This document shows, in pieces, positions 55,601 to 64,000 of a stretch of 64,000 nt of DNA. The notes beneath the pieces were generated by a model. That model did no database searches. It was not told where the DNA came from and saw nothing but the letters and a program-made list of their open reading frames with translations. Source of the stretch: Nymphalis io (taxonomy: Eukaryota; Arthropoda; Insecta; Lepidoptera; Nymphalidae); contig NC_065903.1 of assembly GCF_905147045.1 (NCBI RefSeq), positions 7,998,001 to 8,062,000 of the forward strand, in the 5' to 3' direction. The position numbers were made by a program, and so were the translations under genes. Positions within the stretch are counted from its first letter, which is position 1; the number at the start of each line of letters is the position of its first letter.

Positions 55601-58600
55601 CTTGTTTGTATAAATAATTTTGTAGGTAAGCTAGTCGCAGCTTCTTGATTTATTTAAGTTTATTATCTAGTCATGACTTTAACCACAACACAAGCAAACA
55701 TTACAGTTGCGGTTTCAATAAAATATTAATTTTCTCGAGACCATTCATAAAATATGATACAAATACAAGACGTAAACAAAAATTGCGAGTAAATATTTTC
55801 CTTTTGTAATATTTAACAGTTGTTCTAAGAAGGAATAAGAAACAAGGGCAGACTATAATCTTGGCTACCTTGGTCTTTTACCGTGTATAGGGTCCAATGA
55901 ACTTTCTCAGAAAATATAAACAGTGAATATTTTTCAAACGGTAATTTAGAAGGGTCTTTTATCCTTATTTACTCTTTTTATCAACTTGTGTGTTCAACTG
56001 ATAATTGTGAGAGATGTGGGAGACGAGGTGATGCTCGGGTCATGGCTGTGGATAATATGAAAACTAACCAATGTACTTACTGATTATGATTTGGTTGCAA
56101 TTAGTCACTGATTTATTTAACGTCGACATTATAAGTTTGACGAAGCCGTTTAATGAAGAAATGAACGGGTATAATTGTTATAAATAGATTTATATGTAAT
56201 AATAAAGTTACGGAAAGTTTTATGGTTTTTATAATTTTCAAGAATTGAACTACTCATATAAGTGCTATGGTTTTCAAAAAAATGTACACTCTTTCGTGTC
56301 TTAACTTATTTTCATTAGTACATTTATTATTAGTGATACTGTATTTTTTTGTAAAGACAATATCTATAACATGCTTGTACACACACACTCATAGTATTTT
56401 TACTTACTCTCTTTCAAGGCAACAATTAAATATACCTTTTAAGTTTTTTGTAAATCTATCAGTAGAGCTATTCTATAAAAGCAACCTCCAATGTCTTAGC
56501 AGGTCGTAGAATGTCAGAAAATGTTAGTATGCGACATTATTTATAATATTTGTAACAAAAAGATAAAAATAGCGTATCACCTCAAGTCACTTGTCAACAT
56601 TTTACGAGTAAGATATATAGTGGGTCTTACAGAATAATAATGCTAGTTACTGAGCCTAAATATTTTCATTGTTCTAGGTAGTAAGCTCAATCGATGTAGA
56701 AGATCTGTATGTGTATGATTTCATAGGCTCCATTAATGAGCTTCACCTCTATCTAGATAATGATAGTTAGTCTATGACCTCATAATTTCGTGCACCGTGA
56801 TGAGATACTGTTGGCCGTGTGTAGTTAAAATCGTATAGATGATTCCGCGAACGCCACCGGCATGATTCATTCGAATCCGTAAGCACTGAGCAGTATCCTT
56901 CTATACTAATCGGACCTGTAATATACCAACATAAGTTGATTTCTCATTACCCTTTCAGCCAATTTTGTTACTAACGGTTTTGTTTAAAACTATTTTAACC
57001 ACACGATTAAAAGTGATAAATATCAGCGTCGTACTAATTATATAAATTGACAGATATTGGTTTCAAAAGCCAATAATGATATAAAATAAATAATGAACAA
57101 TAATGATGTCCTTAATATGTATGTATTTTAATCTGATGTTATTAATCGAAGACGTATTAAATAAATTTTCTTTTAAAAACTGACGATTTATGAAAATGAA
57201 ATCAGATCTGAATAATGGTGTGTCGTCTGTATTTTATGGAGTCCGATAAGTTTGCTCCGGCTTTAAGTATATTTCGTAAGAAGTAAACAGCATATCGAAT
57301 TTCGCCCTGAACTCGAATTTATAAAAAAAACTTTTTGAATATTAAAACCACAACAGTAAGTGAAATTTACAAATATATCTTTATAAAACACAAACAGTTC
57401 TAATTGAAGAAATATATCAAAAAGTTCATGCAACTAATATTTGACCTACACGTCTAATATTACTCGTATTTTGAACTATATTATAAGAAATGTATACAAT
57501 AACTAACAAAAATGAAATAATTTTTTTTTTAACGAAAACAAAGAGTATTATTATTTTGTATAAACGTAGGCGAAATAATGTTACTTATGAAAATAAAACT
57601 TTACCAAAAGTTATTAAAACAATGTAAATACTCAATATTAGTCAATAGAAATAAATAAATTTCTAATTTCAAATTAAACTACCTATTTAAAACTCGAAAT
57701 GAATAAGTTAAGCTTTAGGTAAGTATAACAAGTTCACGTACGCCCGTGACGTAGTTTGATATCGTGCGTCGTTTGACTCATCTCCGACCGGTTCTAATGA
57801 AAATTATCCCGATTGAATAAGTTTATATATTTAACTTGTTTTGGTTACTATTAGTTCAGTACGCAACGAACAGTTCATGAGACACGTATACTCAAAATGG
57901 TTAATAAAATTAATTTTATTGCATTCGTGCGTAAATTTAGAAGGACTACTTGTGTGATGTGTAATACTCAGACTGTTAAGTGTAGAAATTTTGAAAAAAG
58001 ATCGAGTATCCCGGTTAGTATAAATAACACCTGTATTTTGTTATAAACTGTAAAAAAATCATATAAAGTATTATTTTAACTATTGTTATTGCATTGAAAT
58101 TGTTACCCTATTTGCACTTAAGCTGGAAGGTTGTTATAATAGAGTTATGCCTGATTCAATTAAATCCTTTCATAAAACTCGTTAGGAGCTTAATTAAAAA
58201 CAATGCAACAAAGCGCCCGCATTCAGCGAAGTACATAAAATGTGAACGTTCTTTTGTGATTGTTGTAAAGTTATATCGGTTGCATAAACCATTGCGCTGA
58301 TCGGAAACGGACATGGCCTGCCCCAACGTCGCCCACAGTCGCAGCGCGTTGCACAATGCAATCCATCATTATCGGTAGATTTGGGACGCACTGTTCCGAC
58401 GCAGCTGCGCTCGCTTGGTCGGGACGCGCTGTCGATTTGCAATCCCGTAATGCGGGATTTATGATGACAGCTTCGTGACAGCGGGATATTTCTCGAAGTA
58501 ATTTCAAATAAAATATGTATAAAATATAAATTGCCAATTACGTAAATCGAAAAATATTATACAGATATAAAAGATCATATAATCACAATATATTTAGAGT

Positions 58601-61600
58601 TGTTGTTTTTCTTCGAATTTCATCTACAAAGTGATAAATTGCACACAGCAATCACAACAAGTTTGAAGAAATGTTTATATAACGCTATTATAACACATGC
58701 ACCTAATTATAAGAGGGGAGGGAGCGCAAAGGTAACAATTGTTAATAAGCAGGGGTTATATGTATCTCACGTTACTTTTATCCTTCAAATCAGACGCAGC
58801 TCATTTTCTTAAATTAGATTTTTTACGCTATCGAGACACGTTTTTTGTCAATGAAATGAGACATAAAATTAATGCAGCCCTTTTAAAATTTCCTTACATC
58901 CTCATTTATCACACTTATTATCATTGCAAATTTTGTTTATAATGACAGATAATGATGATCGAAGTTACCTACTAATTAGTATTGATTGGACAAGCGACAG
59001 AATGGGGAATTGGTCGCAATGAGGTTAATGCGAAAACAGTACCTCATTCGATTTCTGTTACGTTCATTTAATCAAGATTTATAGCAGAAAGACTTACGAG
59101 TGGTTAACTACCGTGAATTGTAACTTATAATGGAATTTACGATTTATTTAAAAATAACTGTAATAAAATATTTACTACAGACATTTTCATTAAAATCTGG
59201 AACACTGTCTGTCCATCAGTTAGTTGTCCAATAAATTGTATATATGTGTGGTACCGGATGGTTTTAAGGACCGTTAGCTTATAATAGAAATAGCTAGATT
59301 GTAAGCATTTGTCATGTACATAACTTATAAATAGTTAACTTGATTATTTCGAATCAAAAGTCAAGTTACCTACAGTGTATATAGTATATATAGTACATTA
59401 ACTTAAGTTAGTTCCAACCATGTCTAGAAAAAATTGTAATATTAATTTAATCTTTTATCTAAAAGTTAAACATTTATACAACAAAAGAGTAAGTTTATTT
59501 GTTCATACATTCATCAAGTCCAATCATTTGTGTTCATACAAATAATGATTACTTAACTAAGTTTTTTTATTGTAGTGCATGGCGCGAGCACTCTACGACA
59601 ACATAGCGGAGTCACCGGACGAGCTGGCGTTTCGGAGAGGGGACCTCCTCACCGTGCTGGAGCAGAACACTGGTGGCAGCGAGGGCTGGTGGCTCTGCTC
59701 GCTAAGAGGACGACAGGTATATATTAACTATTTGAGGGATAAAGATTAACACAGAATAATTATTTGACAACCAGTCATTTTTTGCCCAAAGGATAGGAAT
59801 ATTTACTTAACCGCGATATGCTGCTTGCAATCTGGCTACCGACCTGCAAATAAGCTATATTTTCCAACATGAAATCCGTAATAAAATGATATAATAAAAG
59901 TGAGGAGTATCCAGAACTGCATCGTGTACATTTTGATGTCAACGAAATGTTATGTAATTCACCTTAAAGTATTTACTTTAATTTGAATTCTGTAAAGTGC
60001 TATCTGGGACGTTATGGTAGCATCATGTACCTCAATATAACTTAAAAGAGACTGACATTGTAAGGGCAATGACTTGGTGAATTTTAAATCATGGCTAGAC
60101 CAAGGTTGAAAATAACCTGACTAAGCTCTTAGGGAAATACCGATTCTGATGCCCATCATGAAAGTCACAATGAATATTACTATTCAAACACAAATCTTAA
60201 ATATTTTTGAAGGTCTTGATACCAATAAGCCTTATTAAAATGACTTACATATTTTTATTATCATCGCAATGAAACTTTGTTGCCTTATAATAATTAGGTG
60301 TTGATTTCCAAAACATTTAAAGGTACACATTATAATACAGAAACCATATAATATTATCGAGTGGCACTTAATTAACGTAATTTATATATAAACATGCAAT
60401 TCACATTGTACGTGTGCTTCCATTGTATTTATTGTGTCATATGGTGCGATGTTTACCATGATGCCATGTTTTTGTTGCTGCATGTTCTGAGGTCATCGTA
60501 CGTCGTTTTTGTATCCTGTGACGCGCTTATGATAAGACAACATTATTAAACATCACCCGTTATTTTACATTAACGTTGATAATAATTTAACGTAAATAAA
60601 TAAATAATTATTTGTTTTGTAATCTAAACGAGGAAGGTGTAATAGTTTTTTCATTTACCTAAACATATTCTTTTTAGGGAATATGTCCTGGAAACAGACT
60701 GAGGATTGTGGCTGGCGTGTTCGATGCAAGTTCCGCCTTGCAGAGACGACGCACGCGTACGCCAGCACCAGTGGCTCATCAACCTTTGCCGGCGCAGCAG
60801 TCACCCGCTTTCACAAAAGTAAGTGCTTCGGTTGTGTATATCCAAAAATTTAATGAAGTTTTATTACTTACGTGGCAATGAGGTGACTTTGTAAGAATAT
60901 TGTGATGTCATGACATAATATCATAAATATTGTCCAAGAATTTATTACCAAGGGTGTTTGCTCTTTTTTGACTCTTTCCTTAAGGATAAAATACAAGAAA
61001 TATACAAACAGGTAAATATAAGTACATTGTATAGTAAGTCATTGATGTATTTTTTATATAAATAAATATATATACATATGTATTTATATATTTATTTATA
61101 TTTTATGGATTACTTTAATTATATAAACTTAAAAAGTGAAATGTAATAGATATTTAATTCTTAATTATTTCATAGATCGAAGAATGTTCACATTACGACG
61201 TACCACGGGCGCCACTGCCGGTTCAACGCATTATAGGCACGTACGACTGTCCGAGGCCGGCCGCAGACTGGTACGATGCTCCGAGAGCTCCACGACCCGC
61301 CAGCGCAGACTCGGCTTGCAGCGGTACCGGTTCCCTCACATCGGCAACGTCGAGTGCTTCTGCGAATTCTGGCAGTTCAGCGCACTCAGCCGCGTCCGCA
61401 TCTAGTACATATGATGTGCCGCGTTCTCGCGCTTTACCTTTACCATGTGATGCAGCGTTGGAAGCCCTTGAACGATTACAAGTGAGTCACTTACTAATAT
61501 CCTATACGGAATCGTTGAATATTCAACCTCGATGATAAAACGTTTATTTTAAAGCTATTGTAACCTACATAATAAAAAATATCGTGTTCCAGGAAGAAGC

Positions 61601-63487
61601 GTCAGCGGCGGTTTCGCGATTGCTTTCCTACGTATCGCCGGGATGGCGGCGGCGCGGCGCGTTACGGCCGCGTGTGCTCGACGTGCGCGTAGCTGGCGCG
61701 CGTCTACGAGCCGCCTTACACGATCTCGCAGTATTCGCCGACGCTACGCTGGCCAATGCTCATGATGCCCAAGATAAAGGTACGTTATGTGCCACTGCTT
61801 AAAGTAAAATTAAAACTGTTATCTTGAATATTTATGCTTGCCCGTGTCCATTGTTCCATTTCTTTGACCGTGTTTCGTTACGATTACCCAAACCAATTCG
61901 ATGTTAATTTGAAACTTGATACTGCGTTTGAGTTGCCACTAAAAATGTTTAGTTTTTTTTTTACGTACGCAATTTTATGAAATTTTATATTATAAGGTAA
62001 ATTAAGCAAAACTACATTAGGTTTTTTGAGTATAATGAAATTTTTATTTTATTGATATTATATATATATAAGGAAAAGAGAGTTCTAAATATTTTAAAGC
62101 TCCTTTATTTTCCATATACAGATATATTTTATTTATCATTTTGTAATAATTAATTTAACATTTCTCAATTACAGGTATCGCAGTAAAGTTACGGCCGCTA
62201 GTGAAGGCTCTCAAAGATGCAGAACGCATTACACACGAAGCAACTAGTGCTCTGGACGCAGGAGACTGGGCACCGGAGCGGTTAGAGCGCGACCGTGAGC
62301 CCACGGACGGCACGCAGGACGCCCTGGACCAGCTCGTAGCATGTGCGCGCTCATTGACCGAGGACGTAAGGAGAGCGGCATCTTTCATACATGGAAATGC
62401 TTCACTATTGTTCAGGTTAGTAATTCTTATCTGGTTCATTTACAATTAACTAATTTGACTTCCCCTAGAGTTATAAAAAAATCTGTATATATTAGCTTAG
62501 GTAATTTAAACGCTGTGTTTCCAGGCGGTCACCTGCAGTCCCAGAACACGAGTGGACGGAAGAGTACGACTACGTTCGACTCGAGTCCAGAACAGCAGTT
62601 GGTAGGCGAAATGCAGAAATTCGTGCTGCTTTGCCGGATAAGCTAAGGGCGTCTTTTGATGCCCTTGTGCGAGATGCTGACCACGCTGGCGAGGTTAGTA
62701 ATTGTACAATTCTATGCATATATTATTGCATTGCATATGAATAAAAGATTAATATTTTTATTGTTTATTATTTCAGACTTCCTCCATAAATACGTAGTAG
62801 ACAGATACAATCGGAGATCGATAAAAAATTAGACGTATTTTTTTATTCTTATAGGTTAGCGCAGTGGCTGCTGCCACGAGATTACCACCAGATGACAGAC
62901 AACTAGCGGCATTCTACGCTGCACAAACGGCCACATATGGCGCCCACCTCTCCACAGCCGTGGAAGCATTCCTGCGAACTATTGAAATGGGACAGCCTCC
63001 AGACGTCTTTCTCGCTCACGGCAAATTCGTCGTCTTGAGCGCTCACCGAATTGTCCACGTCGGGGATACTGTGCACAGGTTATTATTTGTAGGAGTGTTA
63101 ACACTAGTAATAATAATTACTACTATTTCTTTTCTGAGCAATTTTGATTTATTATTTTAATTTATTTTTCTTAGGAGCGCACAACACGCCGGTTTAAAAG
63201 CAAAAATATTACGATGCTCCGATGCACTCTCGGACGCCTTAGCTGCGACCGTCTCCAAAACGAAGGCGGCGGCGCTGCAGTTCCCATGCGCGAGCGCCGT
63301 GGCGGACATGGCTGAGGCGGCGCGCACGCTGTCGACGCGTGCGCAGGAGTTGCGGCGGGCGCTGGTGCGCGCGGCCGAACCGCCGCAGGACTCCACGCCG
63401 GCCACCACCGTGCCGCCCTCTGCCAGCGCCACGCCCCTCACGCCACTCACCCCCCTCGCGCCACACAACTCGCTTCCCGTACTGTAA
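13159..63487 (+). CDS. p130CAS: p130Cas/BCAR1-family adaptor protein (complete, 9 coding exons)
   Basis: Coding exons: 13159-13200, 59576-59716, 60678-60818, 61176-61481, 61593-61779, 62175-62415, 62525-62693, 62855-63078 and 63175-63487. All introns are GT-AG with consistent phases (0,0,0,0,1,2,0,2), giving 587 residues. The SH3 domain (about 17-75) has ALYD 19-22, WW 52-53 and PGNRL 65-69. Four YxxP motifs follow (Tyr 115, 131, 141, 187), which are Crk-SH2 docking sites when phosphorylated. Then come a Ser/Ala-rich stretch, a helical region (about 200-350), YDYV at 367-370 (Src docking), and the FAT-like C-terminal domain with FLAHGKFVVLSAHRIVHVGD at 461-480. The tail is Pro/Thr-rich. The protein is a Src/FAK/Crk scaffold at integrin adhesions. 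Most exons lie in frames not visible as long ORFs. Human p130Cas is about 870 residues, so this one is compact. Confidence 0.93.
15519..15559. repeat. Pentanucleotide microsatellite (CAGTA)n
   Basis: About eight tandem copies of CAGTA, with the fourth and eighth changed to AAGTA. The regular spacing of the variant suggests a 20-base higher-order unit that was duplicated. Confidence 0.9.
22818..22905 (+). repeat. Diverged SINE-body fragment
   Basis: TTCCGCCACATGTGCATCCA and then ACCTGTACTCCGCGTGATAA correspond by eye to the SINE body phrase around CTGCCACACATGTATTCCAT and the following GTGGTGGAATAAG in the 41.6-kb copy. Head and tail are absent. Confidence 0.5.
24420..24640 (-). mobile_element. 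tRNA-derived SINE, diverged
   Basis: Reverse-complement copy of the same SINE family as at 41636-41950. It starts with the tail phrase CCTAATGCTGGACATAGCC, passes the body near GCTTCAATGTGGGATGGT and ends with the tRNA-like head (TTTGAACCCACAGTC near 24580 is the complement of the B-box region). Many substitutions indicate age. Confidence 0.65.
26475..26782 (+). repeat. Unclassified lepidopteran interspersed repeat
   Basis: Starts at a T-run (26475-26487) and continues with GAGCATATGAGCCACCTGAT, GGTAAGTGGTCACC, then CAATGCGCCACCAACCTTGG, and ends ACAAAGCCCTACCACCAGTA. I remember this sequence as a high-copy repeat of butterfly and moth genomes. The open frame across it (26594-26809) is incidental. 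Whether it is a SINE, LINE tail or other element is not decided by this copy. Confidence 0.7.
30648..30742 (+). CDS. Candidate TATA-driven alternative first exon of p130CAS
   Basis: TATAAAAAG at 30648-30656 is followed, about 70 bases on, by ATG at 30725 opening six codons MVPFGK. These end at an excellent donor AAA|GTGAGT (30742/30743) in phase 0, as required to join the SH3 exon. Vertebrate BCAR1 also begins with a very short unique N-terminus before its SH3 domain. There is no TCAGT initiator at the expected position near 30679, which weakens the case. No transcript evidence is available. The coding part is 30725-30742. Confidence 0.3.
31736..31764. other. 12-bp perfect inverted repeat
   Basis: TAGAAACGTCGT at 31736-31747 and its exact complement ACGACGTTTCTA at 31753-31764 flank a 5-base loop. 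The CpG content (two CG per arm) is unusual in this AT-rich intron. Too short for a typical microRNA precursor. Confidence 0.6.
33570..33680 (+). repeat. Degraded fragment of the 26.5-kb repeat family
   Basis: GTTTGACGGAAGAATAATTG then ACGAGTGG, CCCTAGACGAGCGCACG and CGTACCACCC align by eye with the 3' half of the copy at 26475-26782. Confidence 0.5.
36840..36916 (+). repeat. Degraded fragment of the 26.5-kb repeat family
   Basis: TTAGGCACTTTAAGAAATAT and then TTACATCGGTAATGCGCCGC match the central part of the repeat at 26475-26782 (TTGTAAGAAATGTCAACC, then CCAATGCGCCACC). Confidence 0.45.
40030..40262 (-). mobile_element. tRNA-derived SINE
   Basis: Reverse-complement copy. The tail phrase lies near GCCACTGCTAGGCCTTGG (40050), the body near CCAATGCGGGTTGGTGAA, and the head at 40205-40262. 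On the minus strand the A box is TGGCCCAGTGG and the B box GGTTACAACCC. Moderately diverged, apparently near full length. Confidence 0.8.
40553..40620. repeat. (TA)n microsatellite
   Basis: About 29 uninterrupted AT dinucleotides following a short CATA run. It accounts for the Tyr-Ile repeat at the end of an otherwise meaningless open frame. Confidence 0.97.
41636..41950 (+). mobile_element. tRNA-derived SINE, best-preserved copy in the window
   Basis: The head GAGATGGTCTAGTGG carries the A box, and the region GGCTTAAACCCGGGC near 41690 carries a one-to-two-base variant of the B box. The body includes CGGTGAAGGAAAACATCGTG and GGAGCAGCGTGGTGGAATAA. The tail reads GCCCAGCAGTGGGACATTC and ACAGGCTGTTACGG. 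The layout matches what I recall of the Metulj-type SINEs of nymphalid butterflies. The open frame 41735-41950 is not a gene. Confidence 0.85.
42520..43014 (+). mobile_element. RTE-clade LINE, 5'-truncated 3' end
   Basis: About 156 in-frame codons from near 42520 to the stop at 42985-42987 encode the C-terminal end of an RTE-type endonuclease/reverse transcriptase. Typical phrases are NQCVLPAMTYGAETWTL, QRAMERAMLG, WQWAGHVCRRTDGRWSRRV, then VGRPPARWTDDL and LGEAYVQQW. The 3' end is a short TTGATTGATTTTTGATTGAT repeat tail, as in RTE elements. No stop or frameshift interrupts this stretch, so the insertion is fairly young, but endonuclease and catalytic RT motifs are missing and it cannot be active. 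Confidence 0.9.
43635..43855 (-). mobile_element. tRNA-derived SINE, diverged
   Basis: Reverse-complement copy. The tail lies near GCAAATGCTAGACACAGG, the body near TTCTTGAGGAGAAGATTTAG and the head near ACTGGGCCATGACGG (A-box complement) and GTTTGTAACCCGG (B-box complement, about 43790). Confidence 0.7.
43856..47360 (+). other. p130CAS intron 1, stretch between SINE and R1 LINE
   Basis: Apart from the SINE head at 45382-45445 I recognise nothing. The sequence is AT-rich with short open frames lacking any domain. Confidence 0.5.
45382..45445 (+). mobile_element. SINE head fragment of a second type
   Basis: CTGCCTCGTGGGGTTATTGA followed by GCAAATCCCGAGGTCCTAGG and TTCGACTACG resembles a tRNA-like head with a B box (GGTTCGACTAC). 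It differs from the other SINEs in the window. It passes into AT-rich sequence with no recognisable body. Confidence 0.45.
47363..47917 (-). mobile_element. R1-clade LINE, 5'-truncated 3' end
   Basis: On the minus strand a frame ending at 47626 encodes the last ~96 residues of an R1-type ORF2. It includes the His/Cys end of the C-terminal zinc knuckle (CHTLMECAAW), GEDLSLPNVINAMLGSERCW, FCENVMSQKEAAERERE and a basic C-terminus. A GC-rich 3' UTR of about 260 bases follows, ending in an A-tail (T-run at 47367-47378 on the plus strand). In-frame sequence stops at about 47917, the 5' truncation point. GC content contrasts sharply with the host intron. Confidence 0.85.
47915..47954. repeat. 17-bp direct repeat at the R1 5' junction
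   Basis: GATACACTATTAATTTT occurs at 47915-47931 and again at 47938-47954, separated by CTTTAG, beginning at the 5'-truncation boundary of the R1 fragment. Confidence 0.85.
47984..48027. other. 21-bp near-perfect inverted repeat
   Basis: The left arm 47984-48004 (CTTTCAAGTATGTGTCAATA and one more A) pairs with the right arm 48007-48027, with one mismatch and a 2-base gap. It lies 67 bases from the R1 fragment. Possibly a relic of a palindromic transposon. Confidence 0.8.
48030..57700 (+). other. p130CAS intron 1, distal part
   Basis: AT-rich. It holds a promoter-like patch with TATAAAAG at 51077, a CpG-rich patch with an 8-bp stem (55020-55180) and short TA runs (53308-53330). No coding sequence or RNA gene is recognisable. 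Confidence 0.5.
57824..58013 (+). CDS. Candidate TATA/initiator-driven alternative first exon of p130CAS
   Basis: TATATTTAA starts at 57826. The initiator TCAGT lies at 57856-57860, so the A would be +1 and the TATA box about -32, an ideal spacing. ATG at 57897 sits in a strong context (CAAAATGG) and opens 39 codons ending CCG|GTTAGT (58013/58014) in phase 0, matching the SH3 exon 1.56 kb downstream. Upstream are an AP-1-like TGACTCA (57774-57780) and a CRE-like TGACGTAG (57747-57754). The encoded peptide (MVNKINFIAFVRKF...) has no family I recognise. The agreement of core promoter, start context, donor and phase is notable, but there is no transcript evidence. The coding part is 57897-58013. 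Confidence 0.4.
58285..58460. promoter_or_regulatory. GC- and CpG-rich patch upstream of the SH3 exon
   Basis: About 175 bases with many CpG dinucleotides (for example GACGCAGCTGCGCTCGCTTG near 58397) in an AT-rich intron, 1.1 kb before the SH3 exon. It could be a promoter, enhancer or old element. Open frames across it are low-quality and unrelated to any family I know. Confidence 0.3.
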
Positions 63488-64000
63488 GATGTATCTAGGA
63501 CCGCTTCTCGACATGTGATTCGAGTCGAACATTAATTAGGCTAGTGTTCCAATGTTCCTTTGGCTTGGCAGATAACTGATTATGCTAGAATTAAATTTTA
63601 TTGACACACTTGTGCTCTGAAATGCATCGAGTACGTGCAGCGTTGGAGTTGTATATGACTTTTAAGCTTTTGAAGAAGTGGATGATCTGCCGCTGAATTG
63701 GTGTACTTAAACGTAATGAATGATGGATTTAAAATTGTGTCAAACCATATGAGTATCTTTGAAATGACAACAAAACGTGCTGGACACTTAAATTAGTTAT
63801 AACTGGTAAAATTGGAGGCTGGTATACCTTCACATAGATTACCAAAGAAAACCAAGAGAACAGATAAAATAAAGAATAATATTCACTGCCGATACTGATT
63901 AAACACGCGAAAAAAGTTTCTACTAAATGTATCAAATATAGAATACAATAAATTAACAAAGGCTGCCATTAGTTCTTATTTTACTGGTTTACAAAAAATA
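63488..64000 (+). other. p130CAS 3' UTR
   Basis: Non-coding sequence after the stop at 63485-63487, with two AATAAA hexamers (63868 and 63947). A minus-strand open frame (63729-63959) shows no domain. Confidence 0.6.
63868..63873 (+). terminator. Poly(A) signal AATAAA for p130CAS (proximal)
   Basis: Canonical hexamer 381 bases after the p130CAS stop codon. A second AATAAA at 63947-63952 is an alternative. No earlier canonical hexamer is seen in the 3' UTR. Confidence 0.6.

Noticed and set aside
58313..58376. ATG in the CpG patch as another first exon of p130CAS
   Set aside because: The only nearby donor gives phase 2, incompatible with the phase-0 SH3 exon.
13201..59575. Known insect microRNAs or a CRISPR-like array in the giant intron
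   Set aside because: I scanned for remembered mature sequences (let-7, miR-1, miR-100, bantam, miR-184, miR-276 and others) and for regularly spaced repeats and saw none; a covariance or homology search would be decisive.
61136..61485. Two overlapping frames of 89 and 69 codons
   Set aside because: Both are out of frame with p130CAS exon 61176-61481, whose true frame gives the YxxP motifs.
63157..63532. Two minus-strand frames of about 100 codons
   Set aside because: Antisense shadows of the GC-rich last p130CAS exon.

Overview
The window is insect nuclear DNA, most likely from a butterfly or moth. The support is AT-rich non-coding sequence, spliced genes with GT-AG introns, tRNA-derived SINEs of a type common in Lepidoptera, an RTE-type and an R1-type LINE fragment, and animal gene families. 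There is no bacterial or viral gene organisation. Species cannot be fixed from sequence alone.

Layout: (1) 1-1868, + strand: 3' end of a centrosomal coiled-coil gene of the CEP135/TSGA10 family; its last intron is mostly a SINE. (2) 3555-3953, - strand: an intronless TMEM170 gene. (3) 4974-7022, + strand: an intronless GNL2/NGP1 gene (circularly permuted nucleolar GTPase, 60S ribosome assembly). (4) 7447-8721, + strand: a three-exon CFDP1/BCNT/Yeti gene (SWR1/SRCAP-type chromatin remodelling). (5) 13159-63487, + strand: a complete p130Cas/BCAR1-family adaptor gene. Its first coding exon lies in a CpG island at 12.6-13.2 kb, a 46.4-kb intron follows, and eight further coding exons lie between 59576 and 63487. 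I reconstructed the reading frame by hand: all junctions are GT-AG, phases agree throughout, and the product is 587 aa. It has an SH3 domain, four YxxP motifs, a helical region, the YDYV Src-docking motif and the FAT-like C-terminal domain.

The giant intron takes up about 72% of the window. I find no convincing independent protein gene in it. It holds SINE copies, an RTE LINE 3' end, an R1-clade LINE 3' end, copies of an unclassified interspersed repeat, microsatellites, a few GC-rich islets and some strong inverted repeats. It and the upstream flank also hold several short open segments that start with ATG and end in a phase-0 splice donor, the phase needed to join the SH3 exon. Two of these have a TATA box at a sensible distance upstream. 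They are candidate alternative first exons giving different N-termini ahead of a common SH3 domain.

The most notable large-scale observation is gene order. TMEM170A, CFDP1 and BCAR1 are, from memory, also neighbours in that order on human chromosome 16q23. The same three families occur here in the same order, with GNL2 placed between TMEM170 and CFDP1. This looks like an ancient bilaterian linkage. No previously undescribed molecular system is evident; the best leads are the conserved linkage, the multiple-promoter structure of p130CAS and a perfect 14-bp hairpin in the CEP135-like 3' UTR.
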